The translations under genes and the position numbers were made by a program. Under the pieces are notes generated by a model that was not told where the DNA came from, searched no databases, and saw only the letters and a list, made by a program, of their open reading frames with translations. A stretch of 64,000 bases of DNA from Pseudoxanthomonas kaohsiungensis (GTDB lineage Bacteria > Pseudomonadota > Gammaproteobacteria > Xanthomonadales > Xanthomonadaceae), in contig NZ_PDWO01000005.1 in the NCBI RefSeq assembly GCF_010211765.1, forward strand, positions 124,001 through 188,000, given 5' to 3'. Positions 29,943 to 38,526 of the stretch are shown one piece after another. Positions within the stretch are counted from its first letter, which is position 1. Every line of letters begins with the position of its first letter.

Positions 29943-31202
29943 ATGGCGATAGAAGCCGCCGCACCGTCCACTGCGCTGATCCAGAACGATGCCGTCGTGA
30001 TGGGCCTGCTGGCCGCCACGCTGGCCTTCGTCTTCTGGGGTGCCGCGCGCCCCGCCGGCGCGTGGAAGAAGTTCTACGCTGTCGTGCCGGCGCTGCTGAT
30101 GTGCTACCTGCTCCCGGCGATCTACAACAGCATCGGCCTGATCGACGGCAATGCGTCCGGCCTCTACGCGATGGCGCGCGACTACATGCTGCCGAGCTCG
30201 CTGGCGCTGTTCTGCATCGCCATCGACCTGGGCGCGATCCTGCGCCTGGGGCCGAAGGCCATCATCATGTTCCTCACCGGCACGGTGGGCGTCATGCTCG
30301 GCGCCGTCGTGTCGTTCACCGCCCTAGGCGTCATCCACCCGGAGACCGTGGCCGGCGACACCTGGAGCGGCATGGCGACGCTGGCAGGCAGCTGGATCGG
30401 CGGTGGCGCCAACCAGGCGGCGATGAAGGAGGTGTTCGCGGTCGACTCCACGCTGTTCGGCCAGTTCGTCGCGGTGGACATCCTGGTCGCGAACGTATGG
30501 ATGGCGTTCCTGCTGTTCCTGATCCCGCGCGCGGCGAAGATCGACCGATGGATGGGGGCGGACACGCGCATGATCGACGAGCTCCGCGAGCGCATGGAGA
30601 GCTACCAGGCGCAGCACGCGCGCAATCCCACGTTGACCGACCTGATGATCATCCTGGGCATCGGCCTGGGCACGACGGGCCTGGCGCACTTCCTGGCCAC
30701 GCCGCTGGTGGAATGGATCAAGACCTTGCCGCCGGAATGGCGGCTCGAGGACTTCAGCCTGACCTCCACCTTCTTCTGGATGGTCGTCATCGCCACCACG
30801 GTCGGCCTGCTGCTCAGCTTCACCCGGGCCCGGCAGATGGAGGGCGCCGGCGCCTCGAAGGTCGGCACGGCGATGCTCTACATCCTGATCGCCACCATCG
30901 GCATGCACATGGACCTGAAGGCGCTGGTCGACCGGCCATGGCTGTTCCTGCTGGGCGCGATCTGGATCGCGACCCACGGCCTGCTGCTCTTCATCGTGGC
31001 CAAGCTGATCAGGGCGCCGCTCTTCTTCGCCGCGGTGGGCTCGCAGGCCAACATCGGCGCGGCGGCCTCCGCCCCGGTCGTCGCCAGCGCGTTCCATCCT
31101 TCGCTGGCGCCGGTGGCGGTGCTGCTGGCGGTGTTCGGGTATGCGCTGGGGACCTACTGCGCCTACATCACGGGCATCGTGCTGCGGGGCATGGCGGGTT
31201 AG
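29943..31202 (+). CDS. DUF819 family membrane protein
   Basis: A 419-residue membrane protein with about 11 hydrophobic helices, member of DUF819 (YjcL-like). The motif GSWIGGGANQAAMKEVF and the later GSQANIGAAASAPVVASAFHPSLAPVAVLLAVFGYALGT-type region (near residue 375-405) identify it; the pattern resembles gluconate or Na/solute transporters. Substrate unknown. A hydrophilic loop of about 50 residues (IDRWMGADTRMIDELRERME) splits the protein in two halves. GGGAG lies before the ATG, and a strong terminator lies downstream. Confidence 0.86.
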   Translation: MAIEAAAPSTALIQNDAVVMGLLAATLAFVFWGAARPAGAWKKFYAVVPALLMCYLLPAIYNSIGLIDGNASGLYAMARDYMLPSSLALFCIAIDLGAILRLGPKAIIMFLTGTVGVMLGAVVSFTALGVIHPETVAGDTWSGMATLAGSWIGGGANQAAMKEVFAVDSTLFGQFVAVDILVANVWMAFLLFLIPRAAKIDRWMGADTRMIDELRERMESYQAQHARNPTLTDLMIILGIGLGTTGLAHFLATPLVEWIKTLPPEWRLEDFSLTSTFFWMVVIATTVGLLLSFTRARQMEGAGASKVGTAMLYILIATIGMHMDLKALVDRPWLFLLGAIWIATHGLLLFIVAKLIRAPLFFAAVGSQANIGAAASAPVVASAFHPSLAPVAVLLAVFGYALGTYCAYITGIVLRGMAG

Positions 31203-31280
31203 GATCGCTGCCGGTGCCGCCGCGCTGACCGGCGCGGGAGTGCGCTCGGGCCCGCGGTTGCGCGGCGCCGGAGGCAGGAA

Positions 31281-31316
31281 GGGGCGAAGCCACCGGCTTC
31301 GCCCCTTTGCCTTTTT
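31281..31316. terminator. Intrinsic terminator between DUF819 and ybdD
   Basis: GGGGCGAAGCC-ACC-GGCTTCGCCCC forms a perfect 11-bp stem followed by TTTGCCTTTTT. It lies between convergent genes. The T-run favours termination of the plus-strand DUF819 transcript. Confidence 0.85.
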
Positions 31317-31331
31317 AGCGGGGCATTCCGC

Positions 31332-31556
31332 TCAGCAGCAGCGGAAGCCCGAGCGCCCGCCGAAGCGGGCCTCCTGGCGTTCGCGGAAGAAGGTCTTGTA
31401 GTCCATCGGCTCGCGGTCCGGATGCTTCTCCAGCACGTGCCGGACGTAGTTGTCGTAGTCCGGCACGCCGCAGCACAGCCGGGCGGTCTGGACCAGCCTC
31501 CGCCACACGCGCCTGTGCGTGGCGAAGTGGTCGAGCGGGACGAGCTGGGTACCCAT
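31332..31556 (-). CDS. YbdD/YjiX family small protein
   Basis: A 74-residue cytoplasmic protein of the YbdD/YjiX family (DUF466), which almost always sits just after cstA. The core YDNYVRHVLEKHPD and FFRERQEARFGG match. It may help the CstA-type transporter, but the biochemistry is unclear. The start ATG at 31554-31556 lies 10 bp after the cstA stop, so the two are co-translated. Confidence 0.9.
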   Translation of the reverse strand: MGTQLVPLDHFATHRRVWRRLVQTARLCCGVPDYDNYVRHVLEKHPDREPMDYKTFFRERQEARFGGRSGFRCC

Positions 31557-31566
31557 GGTGATCTCC

Positions 31567-33654
31567 TTACAGCCAGGCCTTGACCTGGTCGTCGCCGAGG
31601 GCGACGAACGGCGTCTCGCGGTCGGTCCGCTCGCTGCTGCGTCGGGCCTTGGCGATGGCGCGGATCGCATACACCAGCACGCTGAACACCACGAACAGGA
31701 ACAGCACGGTCAGCGCGGTGTTGACGTAGCTGTTGACCACCACCTGGTTCATCTGGCCCACGGTCTTGGCGGTGCCCAGCAGCTGCCCGTCGGCGATCGC
31801 CTGCTGGTACTTGCGGGCCTGGGCGACGAAGCCGACCGCGGGGTTGGCGTCGAAGATCTTGATCAGGCCGGCCCAGGTGGTGCAGATCAGCAGCCAGATC
31901 GTCGGCACGATCGTGACCCACGCGTAGCGGTCGCGCTTCATCTTGAACAGCACCACCGTGCACAGCATCAGCGCGATCCCTGCCAGCATCTGGTTGGCGA
32001 TGCCGAACAGCGGCCACAGGGTGTTGATGCCGCCCAGCGGGTCGACCACGCCCTGGTAGAGGAAGTAGCCCCACAGCGCGACGCATCCGGCGGTGCCGAT
32101 CACGTTGGCGCCCCACGACTCGGTCCGGCGCAGCGCCGGCACGAAGCTGCCCAGCAGGTCCTGCAGCATGAAGCGGCCCGCGCGCGTGCCCGCATCGACC
32201 GCGGTGAGGATGAACAGCGCCTCGAACAGGATCGCGAAGTGGTACCAGAACGCCATCATCGCATCGCCGCCCGGGAGGGCGTCGTGCAGGATCACCGCGA
32301 TGCCCACCGCCAGCGTCGGCGCGCCGCCGGCACGGGAGATGATGGTGTGCTCGCCGATGTCCTTGGCGGTCTGGGTGAGCACCTCAGGCGTGACCACGAA
32401 GCCCCAGCTGCTGACCTTGGCGGCCACGTCGGCCACCTCGGTGCCGACCGCCGCGGCCGGGCTGTTCATCGCGAAATACACGCCCGGCTCGATGATCGAA
32501 GCGGCCACCAGCGCCATGATCGCCACGAACGACTCCATCAGCATGCCGCCGTAACCGATGTAGCGGGCGTGGGTTTCGTTGGCCAGCAGTTTCGGCGTGG
32601 TGCCCGAGGCGATCAGCGCATGGAATCCCGACACCGCGCCGCAGGCGATGGTGATGAACAGGAACGGGAACAACCCGCCCTTCCACACCGGGCCGTCGCC
32701 GGTGCTGGCGAACTGGGTCAGCGCGGGCATCTTCAGCGAGGTCACTTCCGGGCTGGCTATCACTATTCCGATGGCCAGGGCCACGATCACGCCGATCTTG
32801 AGGAAGGTCGACAGGTAGTCGCGCGGGGCCAGCAGCAGCCACACCGGCAGGACGGCGGCGACGAAGCCGTACCCGATCAGCATCCAGGTGATCTGGGTGC
32901 CGGTGAAAGTGAAGGCCGGGCCCCAGGTCGGGTGCGCGCCGACCTTGCCGCCGAACCAGATCGCCAGCAGCAGCAGGACGATGCCGACCACCGAGATCTC
33001 GCCGATCCGCCCCGGGCGGATGTAGCGCATGTAGATGCCCATGAAGATCGCGATCGGCATCGTCGCGATCACCGTGAACATGCCCCACGGACTCTCGGCC
33101 AGGGCCTTCACCACGATCATGGCCAGCACGGCCAGGATGATGATCATGATCAGGAACGCGCCGAACAGGGCGATGGTGCCGGCCACCGGTCCCATCTCCT
33201 CGCGCACCAGGTCGCCCAGCGAGCGGCCGTCGCGGCGGCTGGAGATGAACAGGACCATGAAGTCCTGCACCGCGCCGGCCAGGACCACGCCGGCGATCAG
33301 CCAGAGCATGCCGGGCAGGTAACCCATCTGCGCGGCGAGCACGGGGCCGACCAGCGGGCCGGCGCCGGCGATGGCGGCGAAGTGGTGGCCGAACAGCACG
33401 TGCTTGTTGGTGGGCACGTAGTCCAGGCCGTCGTTGTGGATGTGCGCGGGCGTGGCCCGGCGCGGGTCCAGCCCCATCACGTTCCTGGCGATGTACAGGC
33501 TGTAGTAGCGATAGGCGACCAGGTAGATCGACACCGCCGCCACCACGATCCACAGCGCGCTGATCTGTTCGCCCTGGCGCAGCGCCACGGTGCCCAGGCA
33601 GAACGCGCCGAGCAGGGCGAGCGCGGCCCAGCCGATTTGGGAGAAAGCTTTCAT
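31567..33654 (-). CDS. cstA: CstA, carbon-starvation peptide/pyruvate transporter
   Basis: A 695-residue inner-membrane protein with about 16-18 TM helices. Motifs such as RRATPAHIHNDGLDYVPTNK (near residue 65), FGHHFAAIAGAGPLVGP and SGFHALIASGTTPKLL are family hallmarks. E. coli CstA and its paralogue BtsT take up peptides and pyruvate. A strong TGGAGG ribosome binding site lies 5 bp before the ATG. ybdD follows directly. No clear promoter or CRP-type site was seen upstream. Confidence 0.95.
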   Translation of the reverse strand: MKAFSQIGWAALALLGAFCLGTVALRQGEQISALWIVVAAVSIYLVAYRYYSLYIARNVMGLDPRRATPAHIHNDGLDYVPTNKHVLFGHHFAAIAGAGPLVGPVLAAQMGYLPGMLWLIAGVVLAGAVQDFMVLFISSRRDGRSLGDLVREEMGPVAGTIALFGAFLIMIIILAVLAMIVVKALAESPWGMFTVIATMPIAIFMGIYMRYIRPGRIGEISVVGIVLLLLAIWFGGKVGAHPTWGPAFTFTGTQITWMLIGYGFVAAVLPVWLLLAPRDYLSTFLKIGVIVALAIGIVIASPEVTSLKMPALTQFASTGDGPVWKGGLFPFLFITIACGAVSGFHALIASGTTPKLLANETHARYIGYGGMLMESFVAIMALVAASIIEPGVYFAMNSPAAAVGTEVADVAAKVSSWGFVVTPEVLTQTAKDIGEHTIISRAGGAPTLAVGIAVILHDALPGGDAMMAFWYHFAILFEALFILTAVDAGTRAGRFMLQDLLGSFVPALRRTESWGANVIGTAGCVALWGYFLYQGVVDPLGGINTLWPLFGIANQMLAGIALMLCTVVLFKMKRDRYAWVTIVPTIWLLICTTWAGLIKIFDANPAVGFVAQARKYQQAIADGQLLGTAKTVGQMNQVVVNSYVNTALTVLFLFVVFSVLVYAIRAIAKARRSSERTDRETPFVALGDDQVKAWL

Positions 33655-33800
33655 GGGAGCCTCCAGGGGGATCGGACAAGGGTCGTCCCGTGCGCCGCGA
33701 AGGTCAATCAAACACGCGCGCGGCGCGCTAAGACTTTGGTCGCATGTGCGGTTGCAGCATCACAAACGGCGTGAAGGAGCGTGCCCCGAAGTGCGCGCCC

Positions 33801-34820
33801 TCACAGCCAGCGCGCCCGCTTGAACAGCCGGTACAGCACTACGCAGATCCCGGCGACCGCAACGATCAGCAACGGATAGGCGATCTTCGGCTCCAGTTCG
33901 GGCATGTGCGCGAAGTTCATGCCATACCAGCTGGTGACCAGGGTCGGGGCTGCCAGCAGCGCGGCCCAGGCGCCGAGCCGCTTGACTGTTTCACCCTGGG
34001 CCAGCGTCACCAGCGACAGGTTCACGCTCAGCGCGGTGCCGAGCATGTCGCGCATGGTGTCGATGGTGTCGTTGATCCGCAGCACGTGGTCGTGGACGTC
34101 GCGCAGGTACACGCGGACTTCCTCGCGGATCAGCAGGCCCTGCGCCACCTGGCTGCGCATCACCTGCGCCAGTACGTCCTGCAGCGGCGACACCGCTACG
34201 CGCATATAGGTGAGGTCGCGCTTGAGGTCGTACAGGCGCACGACGATCGCGCGCCGGTAGGTGTCGGAGAAGATGTCGCGCTCGAGCGCGTGCAGGGTGT
34301 CGCGATGCTCGTCGACGATCGGCGCGTAGTTGTCCACGATCAGGTCGAGCACCGCGTACAGGCCCATCGCCGGGCCCAGCTTGAGCAGCTCCGGCTCGCG
34401 CTCCATCCGGCTGCGCGCCGGCGCGTAGGACAGCGAGCCGCCATGGCGCACGGTCAGCAGGAAGCGCGCGCCGAGGAAGGCATGGGTTTCGCCGTAGCGG
34501 ATCTGGCCGTCGACCATCTGCGCGGTGTGCACCGCCAGGAACAGGGTGTCGCCGTAGGCCTCGACCTTCGGCCGCTGGTGCGCGTTGCGCGCGTCCTCGA
34601 CCGCCAGCGGGTGCAGGCCGAGCTCCTCCTGCAACTGCGCCAGCACCGCGTTGGCCGGCTCGTAGAGCCCGACCCAGGCGAATCCGGGCGCGCCCTCCTG
34701 CAGCGTTTCGCTGAGCTGCTCCAGCGGCAGGTCGTGGCGTTGGCCCTCGCCGTCGTACCAGACGCAGTTGATGACGCAGGCGGGATTGGCGGAAAGGGCG
34801 GAAACGTGGGGATGGTCCAT
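33801..34820 (-). CDS. corA: CorA-family magnesium/divalent cation channel
   Basis: A 339-residue CorA. The large N-terminal cytoplasmic domain ends in a long stalk helix, then two TM helices: one begins near LGAWAALLAAPTLVTSW with the selectivity motif YGMN (followed by FAHMPE), the other is YPLLIVAVAGICVVLYRLF. The C-terminus is basic (KRARWL), as expected. It mediates Mg2+ uptake in relatives. The ATG at 34818-34820 was chosen; an upstream in-frame Met adds 12 residues. The tandem REP array lies upstream. Confidence 0.94.
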   Translation of the reverse strand: MDHPHVSALSANPACVINCVWYDGEGQRHDLPLEQLSETLQEGAPGFAWVGLYEPANAVLAQLQEELGLHPLAVEDARNAHQRPKVEAYGDTLFLAVHTAQMVDGQIRYGETHAFLGARFLLTVRHGGSLSYAPARSRMEREPELLKLGPAMGLYAVLDLIVDNYAPIVDEHRDTLHALERDIFSDTYRRAIVVRLYDLKRDLTYMRVAVSPLQDVLAQVMRSQVAQGLLIREEVRVYLRDVHDHVLRINDTIDTMRDMLGTALSVNLSLVTLAQGETVKRLGAWAALLAAPTLVTSWYGMNFAHMPELEPKIAYPLLIVAVAGICVVLYRLFKRARWL

Positions 34821-34908
34821 GCTTCGAATCCTGCGCCGGGTCGCTGTGGCGGGCAAGCCGTGCCAGCAATTCGGTACCGGAAGCCGGTGGGCCCGCTTCC
34901 CCCGTGTT

Positions 34909-35243
34909 GTAGGAGCCCATCCTCATGGGCGACCGGGGTGATGGCCCAACGAGGCCGTTGCCCGTGCCGACGGGCGCCGGGTCGCCGATGAGGATCGGCT
35001 CCTACAACCGCGACGGTCGACGCCCGCGTAGGAGCCCATCCTCATGGGCGACCGGGGCGCTGGCCCGACGAGGGCGTCGCCCGTGCCGACGGGCGCCGGG
35101 TCGCCGATGAGGATCGGCTCCTACAACCGCGACGGTCGACGCCCGTGTAGGAGCCCATCCTCATGGGCGACCGGGACGCCGGCCCGACGAGGGCGTCGCC
35201 CGTGCCGACGGGCGCCGGGTCGCCGATGAGGATCGGCTCCTAC
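34909..35243. repeat. Three tandem REP pairs (type A), 119-bp period
   Basis: Copies at 34909-35005, 35028-35124 and 35147-35243 are each 97 bp, separated by 22-23 bp of near-identical spacer (AACCGCGACGGTCGACGCCC). Each begins GTAGGAGCCCATCCTCATGG and ends with the inverted arm ATCGGCTCCTAC. Each arm can fold alone (CCCAT/ATGGG and CCGAT/ATCGG), so the pair is BIME-like. The last copy supplies the TAG stop of the DUF4105 gene. This array plus the 88 bp upstream of corA accounts for the whole gap 34821-35239; no gene is seen there. Confidence 0.92.
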
Positions 35244-36457
35244 CGGGAGCGACGCCCCAGGGCCAGCGCCAGGGCCACGTGGACCGGCAGCAGCAGCGCG
35301 ATCCACGACAGGTTGTACTGCGGCTGCAGGCTCAGCCACTGCAGGATCCAGCCGAGCATCGCGATCGCGGCCACCGCCCACAGCAGCGGGCGGAACAGCC
35401 GCCCGGGTACGCGCCGGCGCAGCAGGGCGATCCCTCCCGGCAGCAGCAGCAGGCACAGCGGACTGAGCAGGAACAGGTTGCGGTTGGCCCAGCCCGCCTG
35501 GTGCGCGGTGAAGCCCCACAGGAACACCAGCAGCGCGCCGGCCAGTCCGCACAGCAGCCATAGCGGCAGCGCGAATCCGGCGAGCAGGCGAGGACGGCGG
35601 CGCGCCGCGAAGATCGCCGCGGCGAGCGACAGGCCGGCCAGCAGCCAGGGCCACCAGCGCCGCGGCGCCTCGACCGGCTCCGGCGCGACCAGGTGCGGCA
35701 GCAGTTCCTGTTCGGACTGGACCAGCGGCCGGCCCTGGCGGTTGCGCGCCTCGCGCAGGCTGTCGGCCAGGCGCATCGGCACGAACGCCTCCTCCCAGCG
35801 CGACAGCGCGCGGTCGGCGTAAGGCCCCAGCCCGAGGTCGAAGCCCAGCCACATCCATGGCGCCGGACTGGCCAGGCGTACCGCCTCGCTGCGATAGGTA
35901 TTGCCGCGCGAACGTCCGGCCAGCTGCGCCTTCAGCGCGCCGCCCATCGCGGTATCGAGCGCGTCGCGTACCTGGGTGGCGCAGTTGGCGGTGAAGTAGT
36001 CGTAGCGGTAGCGCGAGTTCTCGGGCCTGGCTCGTTCGGCGAGCAGGGCGGCGAGCGCGCGCGCCTGGTCCGGTTCCAGGTCCAGCCACTGCATGCTCAC
36101 GCCGCGACCGGCCGCCTGGTACTGCGCCAGGTCCTGCGTGGCCGGCAGCGCCACCAGGTGGTACATCATCTCGCCGCGGATGAAGCGCGACAGGAAGTCC
36201 GGCTCCGACGGATCGAAGAAGCCGAAGTTGTACGAGACCGCCTCGCCGCTGTCCGGGTCCACGACCACGATCGCGTCGTGGCCGAAGCGTTCGAAGAACA
36301 CCTCGCCCGGTTGCATCGTCATCACCCCGATCCGCGGCGCGGCGGCGGCCAGCGCCAGCGGTGGCATCGCCAGCAACATCGCCAGCACCAGCATCCAGGC
36401 GAGCGGTCGGGCCAGCACGGCCGGCCAACGTGGCCGGCGCCCGTCGTGCAGCCGCAT
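35240..36457 (-). CDS. DUF4105 / Lnb-type periplasmic-domain membrane protein
   Basis: A 405-residue protein. A signal/anchor helix (about 18-40) is followed by a periplasmic DUF4105 domain (Pfam 'Lnb N-terminal periplasmic'). Its hallmark residues are FGH at 58-60 (RFGHDAIVV) and the Cys in ANCATQ (C159), which could form a Cys-His active site. From about residue 270 five hydrophobic helices follow. A DUF4105 protein of Bdellovibrio (Lnb) has been reported as a lipoprotein N-acyltransferase. Here the gene lies directly after corC, the place where lnt sits in many gammaproteobacteria. Start overlaps the corC stop by one base. The stop TAG comes from a REP element. Confidence 0.82.
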   Translation of the reverse strand: MRLHDGRRPRWPAVLARPLAWMLVLAMLLAMPPLALAAAAPRIGVMTMQPGEVFFERFGHDAIVVVDPDSGEAVSYNFGFFDPSEPDFLSRFIRGEMMYHLVALPATQDLAQYQAAGRGVSMQWLDLEPDQARALAALLAERARPENSRYRYDYFTANCATQVRDALDTAMGGALKAQLAGRSRGNTYRSEAVRLASPAPWMWLGFDLGLGPYADRALSRWEEAFVPMRLADSLREARNRQGRPLVQSEQELLPHLVAPEPVEAPRRWWPWLLAGLSLAAAIFAARRRPRLLAGFALPLWLLCGLAGALLVFLWGFTAHQAGWANRNLFLLSPLCLLLLPGGIALLRRRVPGRLFRPLLWAVAAIAMLGWILQWLSLQPQYNLSWIALLLPVHVALALALGRRSR

Positions 36458-37338
36458 CAGTCGGCGTCCTGCGGGTCCGGCGCCATCACCGCCACCTGGA
36501 ACGCGCGCACGCGGCGCGCATCGGCGCGGATCACGCGGAACTCGAAGCGGTCCAGCGTCAGCTCCTCGCCGACCTCGGGCAGGTGGCCGATCGCCTCGGT
36601 GACCAGGCCACCGATGGTGTCGTATTCGTCGTCCGGGAAACCGGCGCCGAAGCGCTCGTTGAAATCGCCGATCGGGGTGAGCGCGTCGACCACGTACTGG
36701 CCGTCGGCCTGGGCGGCGATCAGCGCGCTGTCGTCCTCGGCGTCGTCGTGCTCGTCGTCGATCTTGCCGACGATCTGCTCGAGCACGTCCTCGATCGTGA
36801 CCAGGCCGGCGACGCCGCCGTACTCGTCGACCACGATCGCCATGTGGTTGCGCGAGAGGCGGAATTCCTTCAGCAGCAGGTTGAGCTTCTTGGATTCCGG
36901 GATCAGCACCGCCGGGCGCAACAGGCCGTGGATGTCGCCGGGGCCGTTGTCGGCCACCACGCCGCGCAGCAGGTCCTTGGCCAGCAGGATGCCGAGGATC
37001 TCGTCGCGGTCGTCGCCGTGAACCGGGAAGCGCGAGTGGCCGGACTCGACCACCTGCTTCATCAGGTCGAGGAACCGGGCGCTGGCCGGCAGCGAGACCA
37101 TCTGCGAGCGCGAGACCATCACGTCGCCCACGGTCAGCTCCGACACCGAGATCGCGCCTTCCATCATCCGCAGCGTGTCGGCGTCGATCAGGCCGTCGCC
37201 CTGGGCATCGCGCAGGATCGCGACGAGTTCCTCGCGCGTGTCGGGTTCGCCGGAGAACGCGGAACTGATCCGCTCCAGCCATGAGCGCCGGCGCTCATGC
37301 GGCTCCGGCGCGGTGCGACTACTGTCGTCTTCGGACAT
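36457..37338 (-). CDS. corC: CorC/HlyC family CBS-domain protein
   Basis: A 293-residue cytoplasmic protein with two CBS domains (about 70-190) and a C-terminal CorC_HlyC domain (about 205-290). It has no membrane domain of its own, unlike full-length CNNM/YtfL relatives. E. coli CorC (YbeX) is linked to Mg/Co efflux and to ribosome maturation with YbeY. The motifs VMVSRSQMVSL, HSRFPVHGDD and VVDEYGGVAGLVTIEDVLEQ are conserved. It keeps the phoH-ybeY-corC order, but a small exported protein gene intervenes before it. Confidence 0.94.
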   Translation of the reverse strand: MSEDDSSRTAPEPHERRRSWLERISSAFSGEPDTREELVAILRDAQGDGLIDADTLRMMEGAISVSELTVGDVMVSRSQMVSLPASARFLDLMKQVVESGHSRFPVHGDDRDEILGILLAKDLLRGVVADNGPGDIHGLLRPAVLIPESKKLNLLLKEFRLSRNHMAIVVDEYGGVAGLVTIEDVLEQIVGKIDDEHDDAEDDSALIAAQADGQYVVDALTPIGDFNERFGAGFPDDEYDTIGGLVTEAIGHLPEVGEELTLDRFEFRVIRADARRVRAFQVAVMAPDPQDAD

Positions 37339-37402
37339 TCGTTGGAGAGAACTGCGCGGTGGGAATGCGGCGACCCGGCAACCCGGGCGTCGTCACGGAA
37401 GT

Positions 37403-38008
37403 CTAGCGCGGTTGGGCGCCGCCGGGCGAGGGCGCCGCGGTGGTGGCGGGAGCGGCGGCCGGCTCGGCAGGTTCCGCCGGTTCGGGGGCATCCAGGCTGT
37501 AGCTGCAGCCGGCCAGGGTCTGGCCCGGATGCGAGTCGACGTTGGAGGCGGTGATCACGGCGGTTTCGACCCAGCCGGGGCTGCCATCCGGCCCGTCGAG
37601 CACGGTGGCGCGCGCTTCCTTGCCCGCCAGTACCTTCTGCGGCGTGTCGATCGCCGTTTCCAGCTGCAGCTCGCGCGCCAGCACGCGCGGATCGGGCAGG
37701 TCGAGCACCGCCACCACGCCTTCGCCGGCGAAGGCGATGTGGTCGCTGCTGCGGCCGAACACGGTCACGGGCGCGTTCAAGCGGTACTCGACCATGAACG
37801 GATTGGACTGCGGCAGTGGCCGCCAGCCCAGCGCCACCGCCTTCAACGGGTCCTGCAGCACCGGCATGTAGGCCATGAAGTCGGCGTGCCCGAGGCGGCA
37901 TTCGATCAGTGCGGACAGGTCCGGGGCCGCTGCCTTCGTGGCGGCGCCGTCCGCGGCGGCCGCGACGGCGGGAGACAGGGCGAAGGCGAGCAGGGCGGTG
38001 CGCAGCAT
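37403..38008 (-). CDS. Exported protein of unknown function between ybeY and corC
   Basis: A 201-residue protein with a short signal peptide (MLRTALLAFALSPAVAAAA), a central mixed region with two or more Cys (IECRLGH, AGCSYSLD) that might pair in the periplasm, and a low-complexity Pro/Ala/Glu tail. No family recognised. It starts 7 bp after the ybeY stop on the same strand, so it is part of the phoH-ybeY-corC transcript, though most gammaproteobacteria lack a gene here. The chosen start removes 7 residues from the longest reading. Confidence 0.7.
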   Translation of the reverse strand: MLRTALLAFALSPAVAAAADGAATKAAAPDLSALIECRLGHADFMAYMPVLQDPLKAVALGWRPLPQSNPFMVEYRLNAPVTVFGRSSDHIAFAGEGVVAVLDLPDPRVLARELQLETAIDTPQKVLAGKEARATVLDGPDGSPGWVETAVITASNVDSHPGQTLAGCSYSLDAPEPAEPAEPAAAPATTAAPSPGGAQPR

Positions 38009-38015
38009 GGGCGGT

Positions 38016-38486
38016 TCATTCCTCCGCATAGGGATCGGGCAGGCCGAGTTCGGCGAGGATGTCGCGCTCGAGCTGCTCCATCGCCTCGGCTTCCTTGTCG
38101 TCGTCGTGGTCCCAGCCCAGCAGGTGCAGGACGCCGTGGACGGTCAGGTGCGCGTAGTGCGCGACCGCCAGCTTGTGCTGCTCCTTCGCCTCGCGCGCCA
38201 CCACCGGCGCGCAGATCACCAGGTCGCCCAGCAGCGGCATCTTCACGCCTTCGGGCAGTTCGGCCGGGAAGCTGAGCACGTTCGTCGCATAGTCCTTGCC
38301 GCGGTAGTGGCGGTTCAGCGCGCGTCCTTCCTTGGCGCCGACGATGCGGATCGCCAGGTCGGCCTCGCGGATGCGGCCCCTGAGCGCGGCGGCGACCCAC
38401 TTGCGGAAACTGGTCGCCGCCGGCACCCCGGTGCGCGGGGCGGCGTAGCTGACGGAGACGTCGAGGCGCACGGGACCCTTGGTCAT
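38016..38486 (-). CDS. ybeY: YbeY endoribonuclease
   Basis: A 156-residue zinc endoribonuclease for 16S rRNA 3'-end maturation and ribosome quality control. The zinc motif [11 protein letters not shown] gives H117, H121 and H127, and the conserved [20 protein letters not shown] precedes it. Length is normal. phoH lies 40 bp upstream on the same strand, the classic pair. Confidence 0.96.
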   Translation of the reverse strand: MTKGPVRLDVSVSYAAPRTGVPAATSFRKWVAAALRGRIREADLAIRIVGAKEGRALNRHYRGKDYATNVLSFPAELPEGVKMPLLGDLVICAPVVAREAKEQHKLAVAHYAHLTVHGVLHLLGWDHDDDKEAEAMEQLERDILAELGLPDPYAEE

Positions 38487-38526
38487 GGCGGGCTCCTGCC
38501 GGTGCCGGACAGCGGGGGTAGGGGAT

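Noticed and set aside
31519-33774. 751-codon plus-strand frame opposite cstA and ybdD
   Set aside because: His/Gln/Arg-rich shadow with no fold markers, whereas both opposite genes are clear.
33655-33800. CRP/Clp-like site upstream of cstA (TGTGC...TCACA)
   Set aside because: The half-sites are 10 bp apart instead of 6, so it does not match the consensus.
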